DNA from: Candidatus Omnitrophota bacterium
Lineage (GTDB): Bacteria > Omnitrophota > Gorgyraeia > 2-02-FULL-51-18 > JAGOUK01
Assembly: GCA_018061225.1 (NCBI GenBank)
Contig: JAGOUK010000009.1
Span: 1-14,619 of the forward strand
Length of the DNA stretch: 14,619 bases
Direction of reading: 5' to 3'
A model generated the notes under the pieces. The model was not told the DNA's origin and did no database searches. It saw only the letters and a program-made list of their open reading frames with translations. Of this stretch, positions 7,559 to 14,619 are shown in pieces; position 1 is the first letter of the stretch, and every line of letters starts with the position of its first letter. The position numbers were made by a program, and so were the translations under genes.

Positions 7559-8505
7559 CAAAAGTAGCTTATATTTTTCCGGGTCAGGGCGCGCAGTTTC
7601 CGGGCATGGGACAGGATCTCTACGCTCATTTTGAAGAAGCCAAGGCGGTGTATGACCGGGCCAATGAACTGCTTGGCTTCGACGTCAAGCGGATCTCGTT
7701 TGAAGGACCCGCTTCGGACCTTCAGCGCACTCGTTACGCGCAGGCGGCAATTTTTGTGAACAGCATCGCGGCGCTTCGCGTTTTTGAAGCGCGATTCAAG
7801 CCTGCCGATGAAATGCCCGCGGCAGCCGCGGGCCTGAGCTTGGGTGAGGCGACTGCCTTGGTCGCCGCGGGGAGCATCGCGCTTGACGCCGGGATCGGGT
7901 TTGTTCGCGACCGCGGGCTTTTTATGGATGAAGCGTCCGTGGAAGTTCCGGGCTCTATGGCAGCCGCGATCGGTATGACGGTGGCGGAAGTTGAAGCGGT
8001 CTGCGCGGAGACGGGTGCTGAAGTCGGCAATTTGAATTGCCCTGGTCAAATCGTCATATCGGGAAAGAAAGCTCCGGTCGAAGCAGCGGTCAAACGGTGT
8101 CAGGAACTCGGCAAGCGCGCCGTTCCTTTGGATGTGAGCGGCGCTTTTCACTCCAGCTGCATGAATTCTGCCTGCCGCCGTATTGAAGACGCGCTGACCC
8201 GTATCGATGTGGTAAGGCCGTCGTTCGCGGTCATCTCAAATCTCACCGCGAGGGAAGAATCCGACCCGGTTCAGATCAAAAAGAACCTGGTCGACCAGAT
8301 GAATCACCGCACGCTCTGGGAGGATTCCTGCCGCCGTATGATCGAAATGGGGATCACCAAATTTTATGAACTCGGACCCGGCAAAGTCCTCAAAGGATTG
8401 ATGCGTAAGATCGACCCGACCGTGACCGTGGTACCGCTTGGTACGGCCGAAGACTTCCGTCAGCTGGCCGGTGGAACAGGAGGCGTTCATGCTGCTCAAA
8501 AGTAA
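7555..8505 (+). CDS. fabD: Malonyl-CoA:ACP transacylase (FabD)
   Basis: FabD moves malonyl from CoA to ACP, supplying the extender for FabH and FabF. The 316-residue protein starts VAYIFPGQGAQFPGMG (4-19), the usual N-terminus. The nucleophile motif is GLSLGEATAL (93-102) with S95; the residue before it is Leu where E. coli has His. The catalytic histidine is H199 (GAFHS) and the C-terminal GPGKVL motif is present. An in-frame GTG three codons upstream (7546) is less likely: the ATG at 7555 forms an ATGA overlap with fabH and has GGAG (7543-7546) 8 bases before it. The last 17 bases overlap fabG. Confidence 0.96.
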   Translation: MTKVAYIFPGQGAQFPGMGQDLYAHFEEAKAVYDRANELLGFDVKRISFEGPASDLQRTRYAQAAIFVNSIAALRVFEARFKPADEMPAAAAGLSLGEATALVAAGSIALDAGIGFVRDRGLFMDEASVEVPGSMAAAIGMTVAEVEAVCAETGAEVGNLNCPGQIVISGKKAPVEAAVKRCQELGKRAVPLDVSGAFHSSCMNSACRRIEDALTRIDVVRPSFAVISNLTAREESDPVQIKKNLVDQMNHRTLWEDSCRRMIEMGITKFYELGPGKVLKGLMRKIDPTVTVVPLGTAEDFRQLAGGTGGVHAAQK

Positions 8506-9232
8506 AGTCGCCATCGTCACCGGGGCCTCCCGCGGGATCGGCCGCGAGATCGCCTTTCGCTTCGCCCGGGAAGGGGCTAAAGTGGCCATTTGCGCCAGAA
8601 ATGTCGACCAGCTCAACAGCCTGAGGGACGAGATCAAGGCCGCCGGGCTCGAGGAGCCGTATGTAGTGCCTACAGACGTTTCTAAAGAGGATTCTATACA
8701 ATCCCTAGTGGATAGTGTGATTGACAAATGGGGCGAAGTTGATATACTCGTCAACAATGCGGGAATCACCCGCGACGGTCTTTTGGTTCGTATGTCGGAA
8801 GAGGAATGGGATGAGGTCATGGACGCCAACCTAAAGGGGGCGTTCTTAGGCACCAAAGCCGTTGCCAAACCGATGATGCGGCAAAGACACGGCAGGATCA
8901 TTAATATCGCATCGGTGATCGGGTTGGTCGGCAATGCCGGTCAGGCGAATTACGCGGCCAGCAAAGCCGGTATCATCGCGCTGACCCAGTCGGCCGCCAA
9001 AGAGCTCGCCAGTAGGAATATATTGGTGAACGCGATCGCCCCAGGATTTATACAGACCGAAATGACGGAGAAGCTTCCGGAAGCGGTCCGTAACGGCATT
9101 CTTCAGGCAATTCCGCTCAAGAAGTACGGCAGCGCCGCGGATGTGGCCGCGGCGGCAGTTTTTTTGGCTTCGGACATGAGTAATTACATGACGGGCCAAG
9201 TTCTGACCGTTGACGGCGGAATGGTGATGTAG
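8489..9232 (+). CDS. fabG: 3-oxoacyl-[acyl-carrier-protein] reductase (FabG)
   Basis: FabG is an NADPH-dependent short-chain dehydrogenase that reduces 3-ketoacyl-ACP in each elongation cycle. The 247-residue protein has the cofactor motif TGASRGIG (11-18), NNAG (89-92), the catalytic N114, S142, Y155 and K159 (YAASK), and the C-terminal VDGGMVM. The ATG at 8489 is fixed by AGGAGG (8478-8483) 5 bases upstream and by family length; the longer frame from GTG 8438 adds 17 residues unlike FabG. It overlaps fabD by 17 bases in another frame. Codons 8681-8750 are strikingly AT-rich (28 of 70 bases are G or C) and use ATA twice and CTA, unlike the first part of the gene. Confidence 0.97.
   Translation: MLLKSKVAIVTGASRGIGREIAFRFAREGAKVAICARNVDQLNSLRDEIKAAGLEEPYVVPTDVSKEDSIQSLVDSVIDKWGEVDILVNNAGITRDGLLVRMSEEEWDEVMDANLKGAFLGTKAVAKPMMRQRHGRIINIASVIGLVGNAGQANYAASKAGIIALTQSAAKELASRNILVNAIAPGFIQTEMTEKLPEAVRNGILQAIPLKKYGSAADVAAAAVFLASDMSNYMTGQVLTVDGGMVM
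8721..8748 (+). promoter_or_regulatory. Candidate internal promoter within fabG, upstream of acpP
   Basis: A perfect -35 hexamer TTGACA (8721-8726) is followed after 16 bases by TATACT (8743-8748), which matches the -10 consensus at five of six positions. It sits in the AT-rich patch of fabG, about 510 bases before acpP, and points toward acpP and fabF. The codons it covers encode a normal FabG segment. A separate promoter for abundant ACP would make sense, but the evidence is sequence match only. Confidence 0.5.
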
Positions 9233-9257
9233 CACCTCAACAGCAAAGGAACAATCG

Positions 9258-9509
9258 ATGTCAGCAGACACACAGACCAAAGTTAAATCGATCATCGCCG
9301 AGCAGCTCGGTGTCAAGGTAGAAGAAGTCGTGGATCAAGCATCCTTCACGGATGATCTGGGCGCGGACTCCTTGGACACGGTGGAGCTTGTGATGGCGCT
9401 CGAAGAAGAGTTTGGCATCGAAATTCCCGACGAAGACGCAGAAAAAATGCGCACCGTCGGTGATGCCATGCGCTACATTTCCGAAAAATCCAAGACCAAC
9501 CCCGAATAA
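9258..9509 (+). CDS. acpP: Acyl carrier protein
   Basis: This small acidic 83-residue protein carries growing acyl chains on a 4'-phosphopantetheine arm and serves all the Fab enzymes encoded around it. The attachment motif GADSLDTVELVMALEEEF (35-52) is classical, with S38 as the modified serine. The helix IIAEQLGV (12-19) and the FGIEIPDEDAEKM stretch (52-64) match the family. A strong AAAGGA (9245-9250) lies 7 bases before the ATG, the best ribosome-binding site in the fab block, consistent with high expression. The 25-base gap after fabG has no terminator. The stop is only 3 bases before fabF. Confidence 0.97.
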   Translation: MSADTQTKVKSIIAEQLGVKVEEVVDQASFTDDLGADSLDTVELVMALEEEFGIEIPDEDAEKMRTVGDAMRYISEKSKTNPE

Positions 9510-9512
9510 TCG

Positions 9513-10760
9513 ATGTCCGAACGGCGAGTTGTCGTTACCGGACTTGGCAGCATCACGCCCATCGGCCTGAATACGGCCGACACTTGGGCGGCGCTCAAAA
9601 CCGGTAAATCTGGAGTTTCCCGCATCACACAATTTGATCCCACCGGCTTGGACTGCCACATTGCCGCTGAGATCAAAGGGTTTGAGCCCACGTCCGTGAT
9701 TTCCGTTAAGGAAGCGCGGAGGATGGAGCGTTTTACTCAGTTGGCAGTCGCCGCCGCATTTGAAGCGTGGAAAGACGCCGGATTTAGCACCGAGGCTTCA
9801 GATCCTGCCGAACGTGAGGACTGGGGTGTTGTGATCGGATCCGGCATCGGCAGTCTCAGCATCATCGAAAAGCATCACTCCCTTTATCTAGAACACGGCA
9901 CCAAGAAGTTCAGCCCCTTCATGATCCCCATGCTGATCATCAACATGGCGTCGGGATGGGTTTCTATGCTGCTTGGTCTTAAAGGACCGAACATGGCCGC
10001 GGTCACGGCCTGCGCCACGGCGAATCACGCCATCGGTGAGGCCTTCCGCAAGATTCAACGCGGTGACGCGACCGTGATGGTTAGCGGCGGAACCGAAAGC
10101 TGCATCACGCCGTTGGGCGTGGGCGGATTCTGCGCCTTGCGGGCGCTTTCGAAGCGCAATGACGCTCCCGAACAGGCCTCGCGTCCTTTTGATAAGGATC
10201 GTGATGGTTTTGTGATGGGTGAGGGCGCGGGGATAGTGGTTCTCGAAGAGTATGAACATGCCAAGAAGCGCGGTGCCCGCATTTACGCGGAGCTTGCCGG
10301 CTATTCCGCGACCGGTGACGCGTATCACATGACGGCGCCGCACCCGGAAGGTGACGGAGCTATGCGCGCCATGAAACTCGCGCTCAAAGACGCGAAGTTA
10401 AATCCCGAAGACATTGATTACGTGAATGCTCACGGCACTTCCACCGAGATGAATGATCAAATCGAGACGCTCGCGATCAAGCGCGCCTTTGGCGATCACG
10501 CCAAAAAACTTCAGATCAGTTCCACCAAATCAATGACCGGACATCTGCTCGGCGCGGCAGGCGGTGTGGAATTTGTGGCCTGCTGCAAGTCGATCACGGA
10601 AGACGTTTTGCACCCGACCATTAACCAGACGACACCCGACCCCGATTGCGATCTGGATTACATTCCAAACACGACGCGTGAATGTAGGGTTCGGGCGACG
10701 ATTTCAAATTCTTTTGGATTCGGCGGCCACAACACCTGTCTGGTATTGAAGAAGGTTTAG
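9513..10760 (+). CDS. fabF: 3-oxoacyl-[acyl-carrier-protein] synthase II (FabF)
   Basis: FabF carries out the elongation condensations between acyl-ACP and malonyl-ACP. The 415-residue protein has the Cys-His-His active site: C167 in TACATA, H307 in NAHGTST and H344 in SMTGHLLGAAGG, with K339 just before. The N-terminus RRVVVTGLGSITPIG (4-18) and the C-terminal SNSFGFGGHN are standard. It starts 3 bases after the acpP stop and has no recognisable ribosome-binding site, so it is probably translated by ribosomes leaving acpP. It ends 3 bases before fabI. It is a FabF/FabB-type enzyme; the acpP-fabF order favours FabF. Confidence 0.97.
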   Translation: MSERRVVVTGLGSITPIGLNTADTWAALKTGKSGVSRITQFDPTGLDCHIAAEIKGFEPTSVISVKEARRMERFTQLAVAAAFEAWKDAGFSTEASDPAEREDWGVVIGSGIGSLSIIEKHHSLYLEHGTKKFSPFMIPMLIINMASGWVSMLLGLKGPNMAAVTACATANHAIGEAFRKIQRGDATVMVSGGTESCITPLGVGGFCALRALSKRNDAPEQASRPFDKDRDGFVMGEGAGIVVLEEYEHAKKRGARIYAELAGYSATGDAYHMTAPHPEGDGAMRAMKLALKDAKLNPEDIDYVNAHGTSTEMNDQIETLAIKRAFGDHAKKLQISSTKSMTGHLLGAAGGVEFVACCKSITEDVLHPTINQTTPDPDCDLDYIPNTTRECRVRATISNSFGFGGHNTCLVLKKV

Positions 10761-10763
10761 ACC

Positions 10764-11540
10764 ATGGGGAATTTATTGCAGGGCAAGCGGGGAATCATTT
10801 TTGGTGTGGCAAATAAGCGGAGTCTGTCGTGGGCCATCGCGCAGGCCGCGCACCGTGAAGGCGCGGAGATCGCGCTGACCTATCAGAGCGATCGTCTCAA
10901 GGAAAATGTTGAAGAGCTCGCTCCCGAAGTCGGCGCCAAGCTATTGCTTCAGTGCGAGGCGACTCAGGAAGCAGATTTGACCCGCGTGTTCGGTACGCTT
11001 GAAAAAGAATGGGGTTCGCTGGACTTCATGGTCCATGCGATCGCGTTTGCCAAGTCTGATGAACTTTCCGGCGAATACATGAAAGCGACGCAGGACGGCT
11101 TTGCGCTGGCGATGAATGTCAGCGCTTACACATTGACGGCGATGGCGCGCGCCGCACGGCCACTCATGGCTAAGGCTCAGAACGGCGCAAGCATCGTTAC
11201 GTTGACCTACCTTGGCGGCGAACGCGTCATGCCTGGATACAACGTGATGGGCGTCGCGAAGGCGGCGCTCGATATGAGCGTGCGGTACCTGGCTACTGAT
11301 CTGGGTCCTCAAAATATTCGGGTCAACGCGGTGTCGGCCGGTCCGGTTAATACCTTGGCCGCGCGGGGGATTCACGGCTTTTCGGAAATCCTCAGAGTGG
11401 TGCGTGAGCGGGCACCCCTCAAGCGTAACATTGAGGCGGCTGAGGTCGGGAATTCGGCGGTTTTTCTTCTGAGCGGTCTTTCGAGCGGCATCACGGGTGA
11501 AGTGCTTCACGTCGATGCCGGCTTCAGCATCTCTGCCTGA
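10764..11540 (+). CDS. fabI: Enoyl-[acyl-carrier-protein] reductase (FabI)
   Basis: FabI catalyses the last step of each elongation cycle, reducing trans-2-enoyl-ACP with NAD(P)H. The 258-residue protein has the typical cofactor motif GVANKRSLSWAIA (14-26), HAIAFA (91-96) and the catalytic Y149, Y159 and K166 in TYLGGERVMPGYNVMGVAKA (148-167). The Tyr-x6-Lys spacing separates it from FabG-type dehydrogenases. Position 94 is Ala, where E. coli FabI has Gly93; Ala is common there in other FabI proteins. The ATG lies 3 bases after the fabF stop, with AAGAAGG overlapping the end of fabF as ribosome-binding site. It is the last gene of the fab block. Confidence 0.96.
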   Translation: MGNLLQGKRGIIFGVANKRSLSWAIAQAAHREGAEIALTYQSDRLKENVEELAPEVGAKLLLQCEATQEADLTRVFGTLEKEWGSLDFMVHAIAFAKSDELSGEYMKATQDGFALAMNVSAYTLTAMARAARPLMAKAQNGASIVTLTYLGGERVMPGYNVMGVAKAALDMSVRYLATDLGPQNIRVNAVSAGPVNTLAARGIHGFSEILRVVRERAPLKRNIEAAEVGNSAVFLLSGLSSGITGEVLHVDAGFSISA

Positions 11541-11594
11541 CCGTTTTTTGTCCTTTCCTGTCCATTTATCCCTCTTAATACTGGTTAGTACCCC

Positions 11595-11623
11595 TTGACG
11601 TATATTTAGTTATACGCTAAAAT
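11595..11623 (+). promoter_or_regulatory. Strong sigma70-type promoter for smc
   Basis: TTGACG (11595-11600) and TAAAAT (11618-11623) are separated by exactly 17 bases, each matching consensus at five of six positions. Transcription would start near 11630, about 50 bases before the smc ATG. This suggests smc is transcribed independently of the fab block. Confidence 0.7.
11599..11616. repeat. Perfect inverted repeat within the smc promoter spacer (possible operator)
   Basis: CGTATA (11599-11604) and TATACG (11611-11616) are exact reverse complements flanking TTTAGT. The 18-base element starts in the last bases of the -35 box and fills nearly all the spacer up to the -10. A dimeric repressor bound here would block RNA polymerase. 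No regulator is encoded nearby, so its role is inference. Confidence 0.45.
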
Positions 11624-11680
11624 TATTTTGATATTTATTAAAGCTAAGTCCGCAGCACCGCGATACAACAAGAGGTAAGC

Positions 11681-14619
11681 ATGCACTTCAAAAGACTCGA
11701 AATCTGCGGTTTTAAATCCTTCGCCGAAAAGACAGAATTAGAATTCCATCCCGGCGTGACAGCCATCGTCGGACCCAACGGCTGCGGCAAATCCAATGTT
11801 TCAGATTCGATCAAGTGGGTTCTCGGTGAGCAGAGCGCGCGCAGTCTTCGCGGCCACCGCATGGAAGATATTATTTTTAACGGCGCGCTGGCGCGTGAAG
11901 CGGTGAACTTCGCGGAAGTGTCGATCATTTTTTCGAACGAAGACCGCGCGGTCCCGATGGAGTATGACGAGATCATGATCACGCGGCGTCTCTACCGCAG
12001 CGGCGAATCCGAGTATCTCATCAATAAGAGCCAGGTTCGTCTGAAGGACATTCAGAGCATGCTCGCGGGCACGGGTCTTGGCGTCGGCAACTATTCAGTC
12101 ATTGAGCAGGGGCGCATCAATCAGATCCTGACCGCTAAGCCTGAAGACCGCCGCACCTTGTTCGAGGAAGCCGCCGGCATCACGCGCTTTAAGCAGCAGA
12201 AGCGTGAAGCGCTTCGCAACCTGGAAGCGACGGAACAAAATCTTCAGCGCGTCACCGATATCATCGTCGAGCAAAAACGGCAGATCGGCAGTCTTGAGCG
12301 CCAGGCCAAAAAAGCCGAAGCCTACAAGCGCGACTTCAATAAACTCAAAACACACGATCTCATTGTCGCGCGCGAAGAACGCGAGCGCTTCATCACTGAG
12401 ATCGATTCGCGCAGAGAGCTGAACTCCGAACTCAAGGCCGGTCTCGAGGAATTGGCGGGTCTTTGCGAATCCGCTGAAGAAGAGCTGGCGGAAGCCCGTC
12501 AGGCCCTTCAGGCGATCGATCAGGAATATCAGGAGACGAAGTCTCAGCACCTCATTCTCGAGAATCAAATCCGCAACAATAATGAAAAAACCTCGATCTT
12601 CGCGACTTACATCGAGGAGATCCGTCAGAAGCTTGAAGGGCTCGAAACGGCTGCCCGCGAGGCCGCGGAGCGCATCGTCTCGATGGAAGCCGAAGAGGCG
12701 GGATTGGCGCAGACCATAGAAGCGATCGAGATCGAGCGCGAAGCCGGACAGCAATTGGTCGAAGAATCAGAGGCTGCCTTTGCCGGTCTTGAGCAAGAGC
12801 TGGCATTTGCCAAGGAAGAGTGGACTGCCGTTAAAGCCGCTTTGGCCGCTAATATTGAGGAAGAGCATCGTGTAGAAAGCGCTCTGGGGCTGGCCGCAAG
12901 CGAACGGGCCGCCAAAGAAACAGACCGCATCGAAACTTCCGGCGAGATCGAGTCCTTGTCCGTTCAGGCCCAGATCCTTCACGATGAGTGCCGCACGGCG
13001 GAAGAACAGGCGGCGATGCTTTCGCATGAGATCCGCGAACGTATTCTGGACCGTGAGCGCCTCGAGGGTCAGCTGGTTCAGGACCGCGAGGAGGCCAAAG
13101 GATTGGAGCAGCAGGTGCTCGCCCTTGGACAGGAAGCCGCTTCTAAGCAGTCGAAACTTGAGATGATGGAACATTTTGCGAAAAGCCACGAAGGTTTTTC
13201 GCAGGGCGCGAGACATATTCTCGAATTAACGCAGACCGATGCCGCCTGGGAAAACCGCATTCTCGGCGCGCTCGCGGATCTGGTCGAAGTCGAGCGCGGC
13301 TATGAAGTCGCGGTGGAATCCGCGTTGGGGTCACTTTCGCAGGCGATCGTATGCGAGCGGGACGAAGATACGGCGGAGCTGGGCCGCCGGCTGCGTGAGG
13401 CGCGTCAGGGCCGCGCGGTGCTGCTGCGCCTGGATGCTCCGACGCTGGGGACTTCGGCGGAAGTGTTGCCGGAAGAGGGGATGCGCCGGCTGATCGACGT
13501 GACACGAGCCAATGAACGAGTTTCTAAGATGTACACGCATCTGGTCCGGAATATTTTTGTGGCGTCGGATGCCGCGCAGGCGGCGGACTTGAGCCGCCGC
13601 TATCCGCAGGGCGTGTTCGTGACGCGCGAAGGTGAAGCCTATCGCGCCATGACAGTCCTGATCGGAAGCGCGGACTCGTCTGAAGAAAGTCTGATCTTCG
13701 GCCGTGAGAGCCGCATCAAAGAGATCAAGGCCCATCTCCTGGAACTTTCTATGGAGACCGAGCGTCTGACGGCCCGTAAAGAGCAGGTGGCCGCCAAGAT
13801 CATCGCGATCGAAGAGGCGTTAAAGACTCAGAGCGAAGTCGTGCCGCGCCTACAGGTGAAGCTGGCGGACGTGCAGAGCCGCAAAGAATTACGCGGCAAC
13901 GAGCGCGAAAAAGTCGATGAGCGCCTGGGCCGTCACCGCGCGACACTCGTGGAGCTAGAGACCCGTCTGGCCGCGCTTGGTGAGGAGGAATCCGGTCTGA
14001 AGGTTGAGTTTGAAGCCGTGACGCTCCGACTTTTGGAATCCGAGCAGCGTTCTTTGAGCTTGCAGGAATTGATCGAAGGCGCGGCCCGACGCCGCGAGGA
14101 TATGCTGATCGAGATCACGCGCCGCAAGTCGCAGTTTGAAACGGTGCTTCAGCGGGCCGAGCAGTCACAGCGCAGCCTGGATCGCACGCGCGAGGGGCTG
14201 CGGGTGGAGCGCGCCGCGATCGAAACTCGTCAGCGCGATCAGGAGGCTTTGTCCGCCAGGCAGACCGAGACGCAGTCACAGCTCGAAACGCTTCGGGCGC
14301 ATTCGGAGACCCTGAGCTACGACCGTGATGCTCTTCTTGAGCGCCACAACGCGATCGCGATCGAGAAGGAAGACCGCGCGACCCGTCTCACGGACACCGA
14401 GTCCAGACACACGGAGCTGTTTGCCCGTCAGCAGAGCGATCGTGAGCGCACGCACACGCTGGAGATGGAAATTGAGCGCACGATGCACGAAGCGCAGCGC
14501 CTTAAGGACCGTATTTACGCGGCTTATCAGATCGACCTGGACAATGAAACTCCGGTTACTATGCTGGTCGAGCTGCCGGAAGTGACGGAGGCGGTGGACA
14601 ATGCCCGGGTGCTTGGTTC
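11681..14619 (+). CDS. smc: Chromosome segregation protein SMC, 3' partial
   Basis: SMC is the core ATPase of the bacterial condensin complex (with ScpA and ScpB) that organises and separates replicated chromosomes. The visible 979 residues run off the right edge without a stop. The N-terminal head has HFKRLEICGFKSFAEKTELE at the start, Walker A GPNGCGKS (31-38), WVLGEQSARSLRG and the Q-loop region YSVIEQGRI (138-146), then LFEEAAGITRFK. A first coiled coil spans about 170-500, the hinge about 504-670 (EGFSQGARHIL, VESALGSLSQAIV), and a second coiled coil follows to the edge. The final residues (VTEAVDNARVLG) approach the C-terminal head, so the ABC signature and Walker B lie outside. ATG at 11681 follows AGAGG. 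It appears to stand apart from the fab block, with its own promoter. Confidence 0.96.
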   Translation, partial: MHFKRLEICGFKSFAEKTELEFHPGVTAIVGPNGCGKSNVSDSIKWVLGEQSARSLRGHRMEDIIFNGALAREAVNFAEVSIIFSNEDRAVPMEYDEIMITRRLYRSGESEYLINKSQVRLKDIQSMLAGTGLGVGNYSVIEQGRINQILTAKPEDRRTLFEEAAGITRFKQQKREALRNLEATEQNLQRVTDIIVEQKRQIGSLERQAKKAEAYKRDFNKLKTHDLIVAREERERFITEIDSRRELNSELKAGLEELAGLCESAEEELAEARQALQAIDQEYQETKSQHLILENQIRNNNEKTSIFATYIEEIRQKLEGLETAAREAAERIVSMEAEEAGLAQTIEAIEIEREAGQQLVEESEAAFAGLEQELAFAKEEWTAVKAALAANIEEEHRVESALGLAASERAAKETDRIETSGEIESLSVQAQILHDECRTAEEQAAMLSHEIRERILDRERLEGQLVQDREEAKGLEQQVLALGQEAASKQSKLEMMEHFAKSHEGFSQGARHILELTQTDAAWENRILGALADLVEVERGYEVAVESALGSLSQAIVCERDEDTAELGRRLREARQGRAVLLRLDAPTLGTSAEVLPEEGMRRLIDVTRANERVSKMYTHLVRNIFVASDAAQAADLSRRYPQGVFVTREGEAYRAMTVLIGSADSSEESLIFGRESRIKEIKAHLLELSMETERLTARKEQVAAKIIAIEEALKTQSEVVPRLQVKLADVQSRKELRGNEREKVDERLGRHRATLVELETRLAALGEEESGLKVEFEAVTLRLLESEQRSLSLQELIEGAARRREDMLIEITRRKSQFETVLQRAEQSQRSLDRTREGLRVERAAIETRQRDQEALSARQTETQSQLETLRAHSETLSYDRDALLERHNAIAIEKEDRATRLTDTESRHTELFARQQSDRERTHTLEMEIERTMHEAQRLKDRIYAAYQIDLDNETPVTMLVELPEVTEAVDNARVLG

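Larger units (their letters stand above)
11541..11680. other. AT-rich intergenic region between fabI and smc
   Basis: This 140-base gap has no credible open frame. By my count only 19 of the 70 bases 11571-11640 are G or C, the lowest stretch I noticed in the window. A T6 run (11544-11549) follows the fabI stop, but I could not find a stable stem before it, so a Rho-independent terminator is not supported. The smc promoter and an inverted repeat are listed separately. The smc ribosome-binding site is AGAGG (11671-11675). Confidence 0.75.

Noticed and set aside
11043..11045. Ala94 in FabI at the position of E. coli Gly93, a triclosan-resistance site
   Set aside because: Ala is the natural residue at this position in many FabI proteins, so it is not by itself a sign of resistance.
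11515..11549. Possible terminator at the end of fabI, ahead of a T6 run
   Set aside because: The only stem (GATGC/GCATC) ends about 12 bases before the T-run, and I could not form a stable hairpin next to it.
11771..11794. Cys instead of Ser in the SMC Walker A motif (GPNGCGKS)
   Set aside because: This variant is common in bacterial SMC proteins and does not touch the catalytic Lys or following Ser.
1..14619. Undescribed defence, mobile or secondary-metabolite system
   Set aside because: Every gene of reasonable length was assigned to a known housekeeping or signalling family, gaps are short, and I saw no direct-repeat arrays, transposase genes or attachment sites.

Overview
This window is a stretch of ordinary bacterial chromosome made almost entirely of conserved housekeeping genes. 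It is fairly GC-rich and tightly packed, with many 4-base or zero-base gene junctions and only two intergenic gaps above 100 bases (4261-4369 and 11541-11680). There is no mobile element, CRISPR array, tRNA or rRNA. The gene order (recG, rsmD, coaD, DUF177, rpmF, plsX, fabH, fabD, fabG, acpP, fabF, fabI, smc) and a FabD with a GLSLGE nucleophile motif suggest a Gram-negative-type lineage, perhaps in the PVC superphylum (Omnitrophota-like). That placement is an inference from general knowledge and is weak without phylogeny.

Layout. At the left edge lies the 3' part of a membrane-bound CHASE2-GGDEF diguanylate cyclase on the + strand. It ends at a perfect palindromic terminator shared with the convergent rpmB gene (L28, - strand). 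rpmB is divergent from recG, and the two starts almost touch. recG overlaps rsmD by 4 bases. After a 109-base gap with a good sigma70-like promoter comes a long + strand block: coaD, a DUF177 (YceD-like) gene and rpmF, then plsX, fabH, fabD, fabG, acpP, fabF and fabI. A 140-base AT-rich gap with a second strong promoter separates this block from smc, which runs off the right edge without its C-terminal ATPase half.

How the genes work together. plsX through fabI form a nearly complete type II fatty-acid synthesis operon: malonyl transfer to ACP (FabD), initiation (FabH), elongation (FabF), ketoreduction (FabG), enoyl reduction (FabI), the carrier itself (AcpP) and the link to phospholipid synthesis (PlsX). 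The 3-hydroxyacyl-ACP dehydratase (FabZ/FabA) and acetyl-CoA carboxylase are not here. CoaD supplies the coenzyme A pathway, which also provides the phosphopantetheine arm of ACP. rpmF and DUF177 tie the block to ribosome synthesis, as in many bacteria.

I see no novel multi-gene system. The observations most worth checking are regulatory: a near-consensus promoter in an AT-rich patch inside fabG, just upstream of acpP; a perfect inverted repeat filling the spacer of the smc promoter; overlapping rpmB/recG start signals; and a hairpin that could mask the coaD ribosome-binding site.
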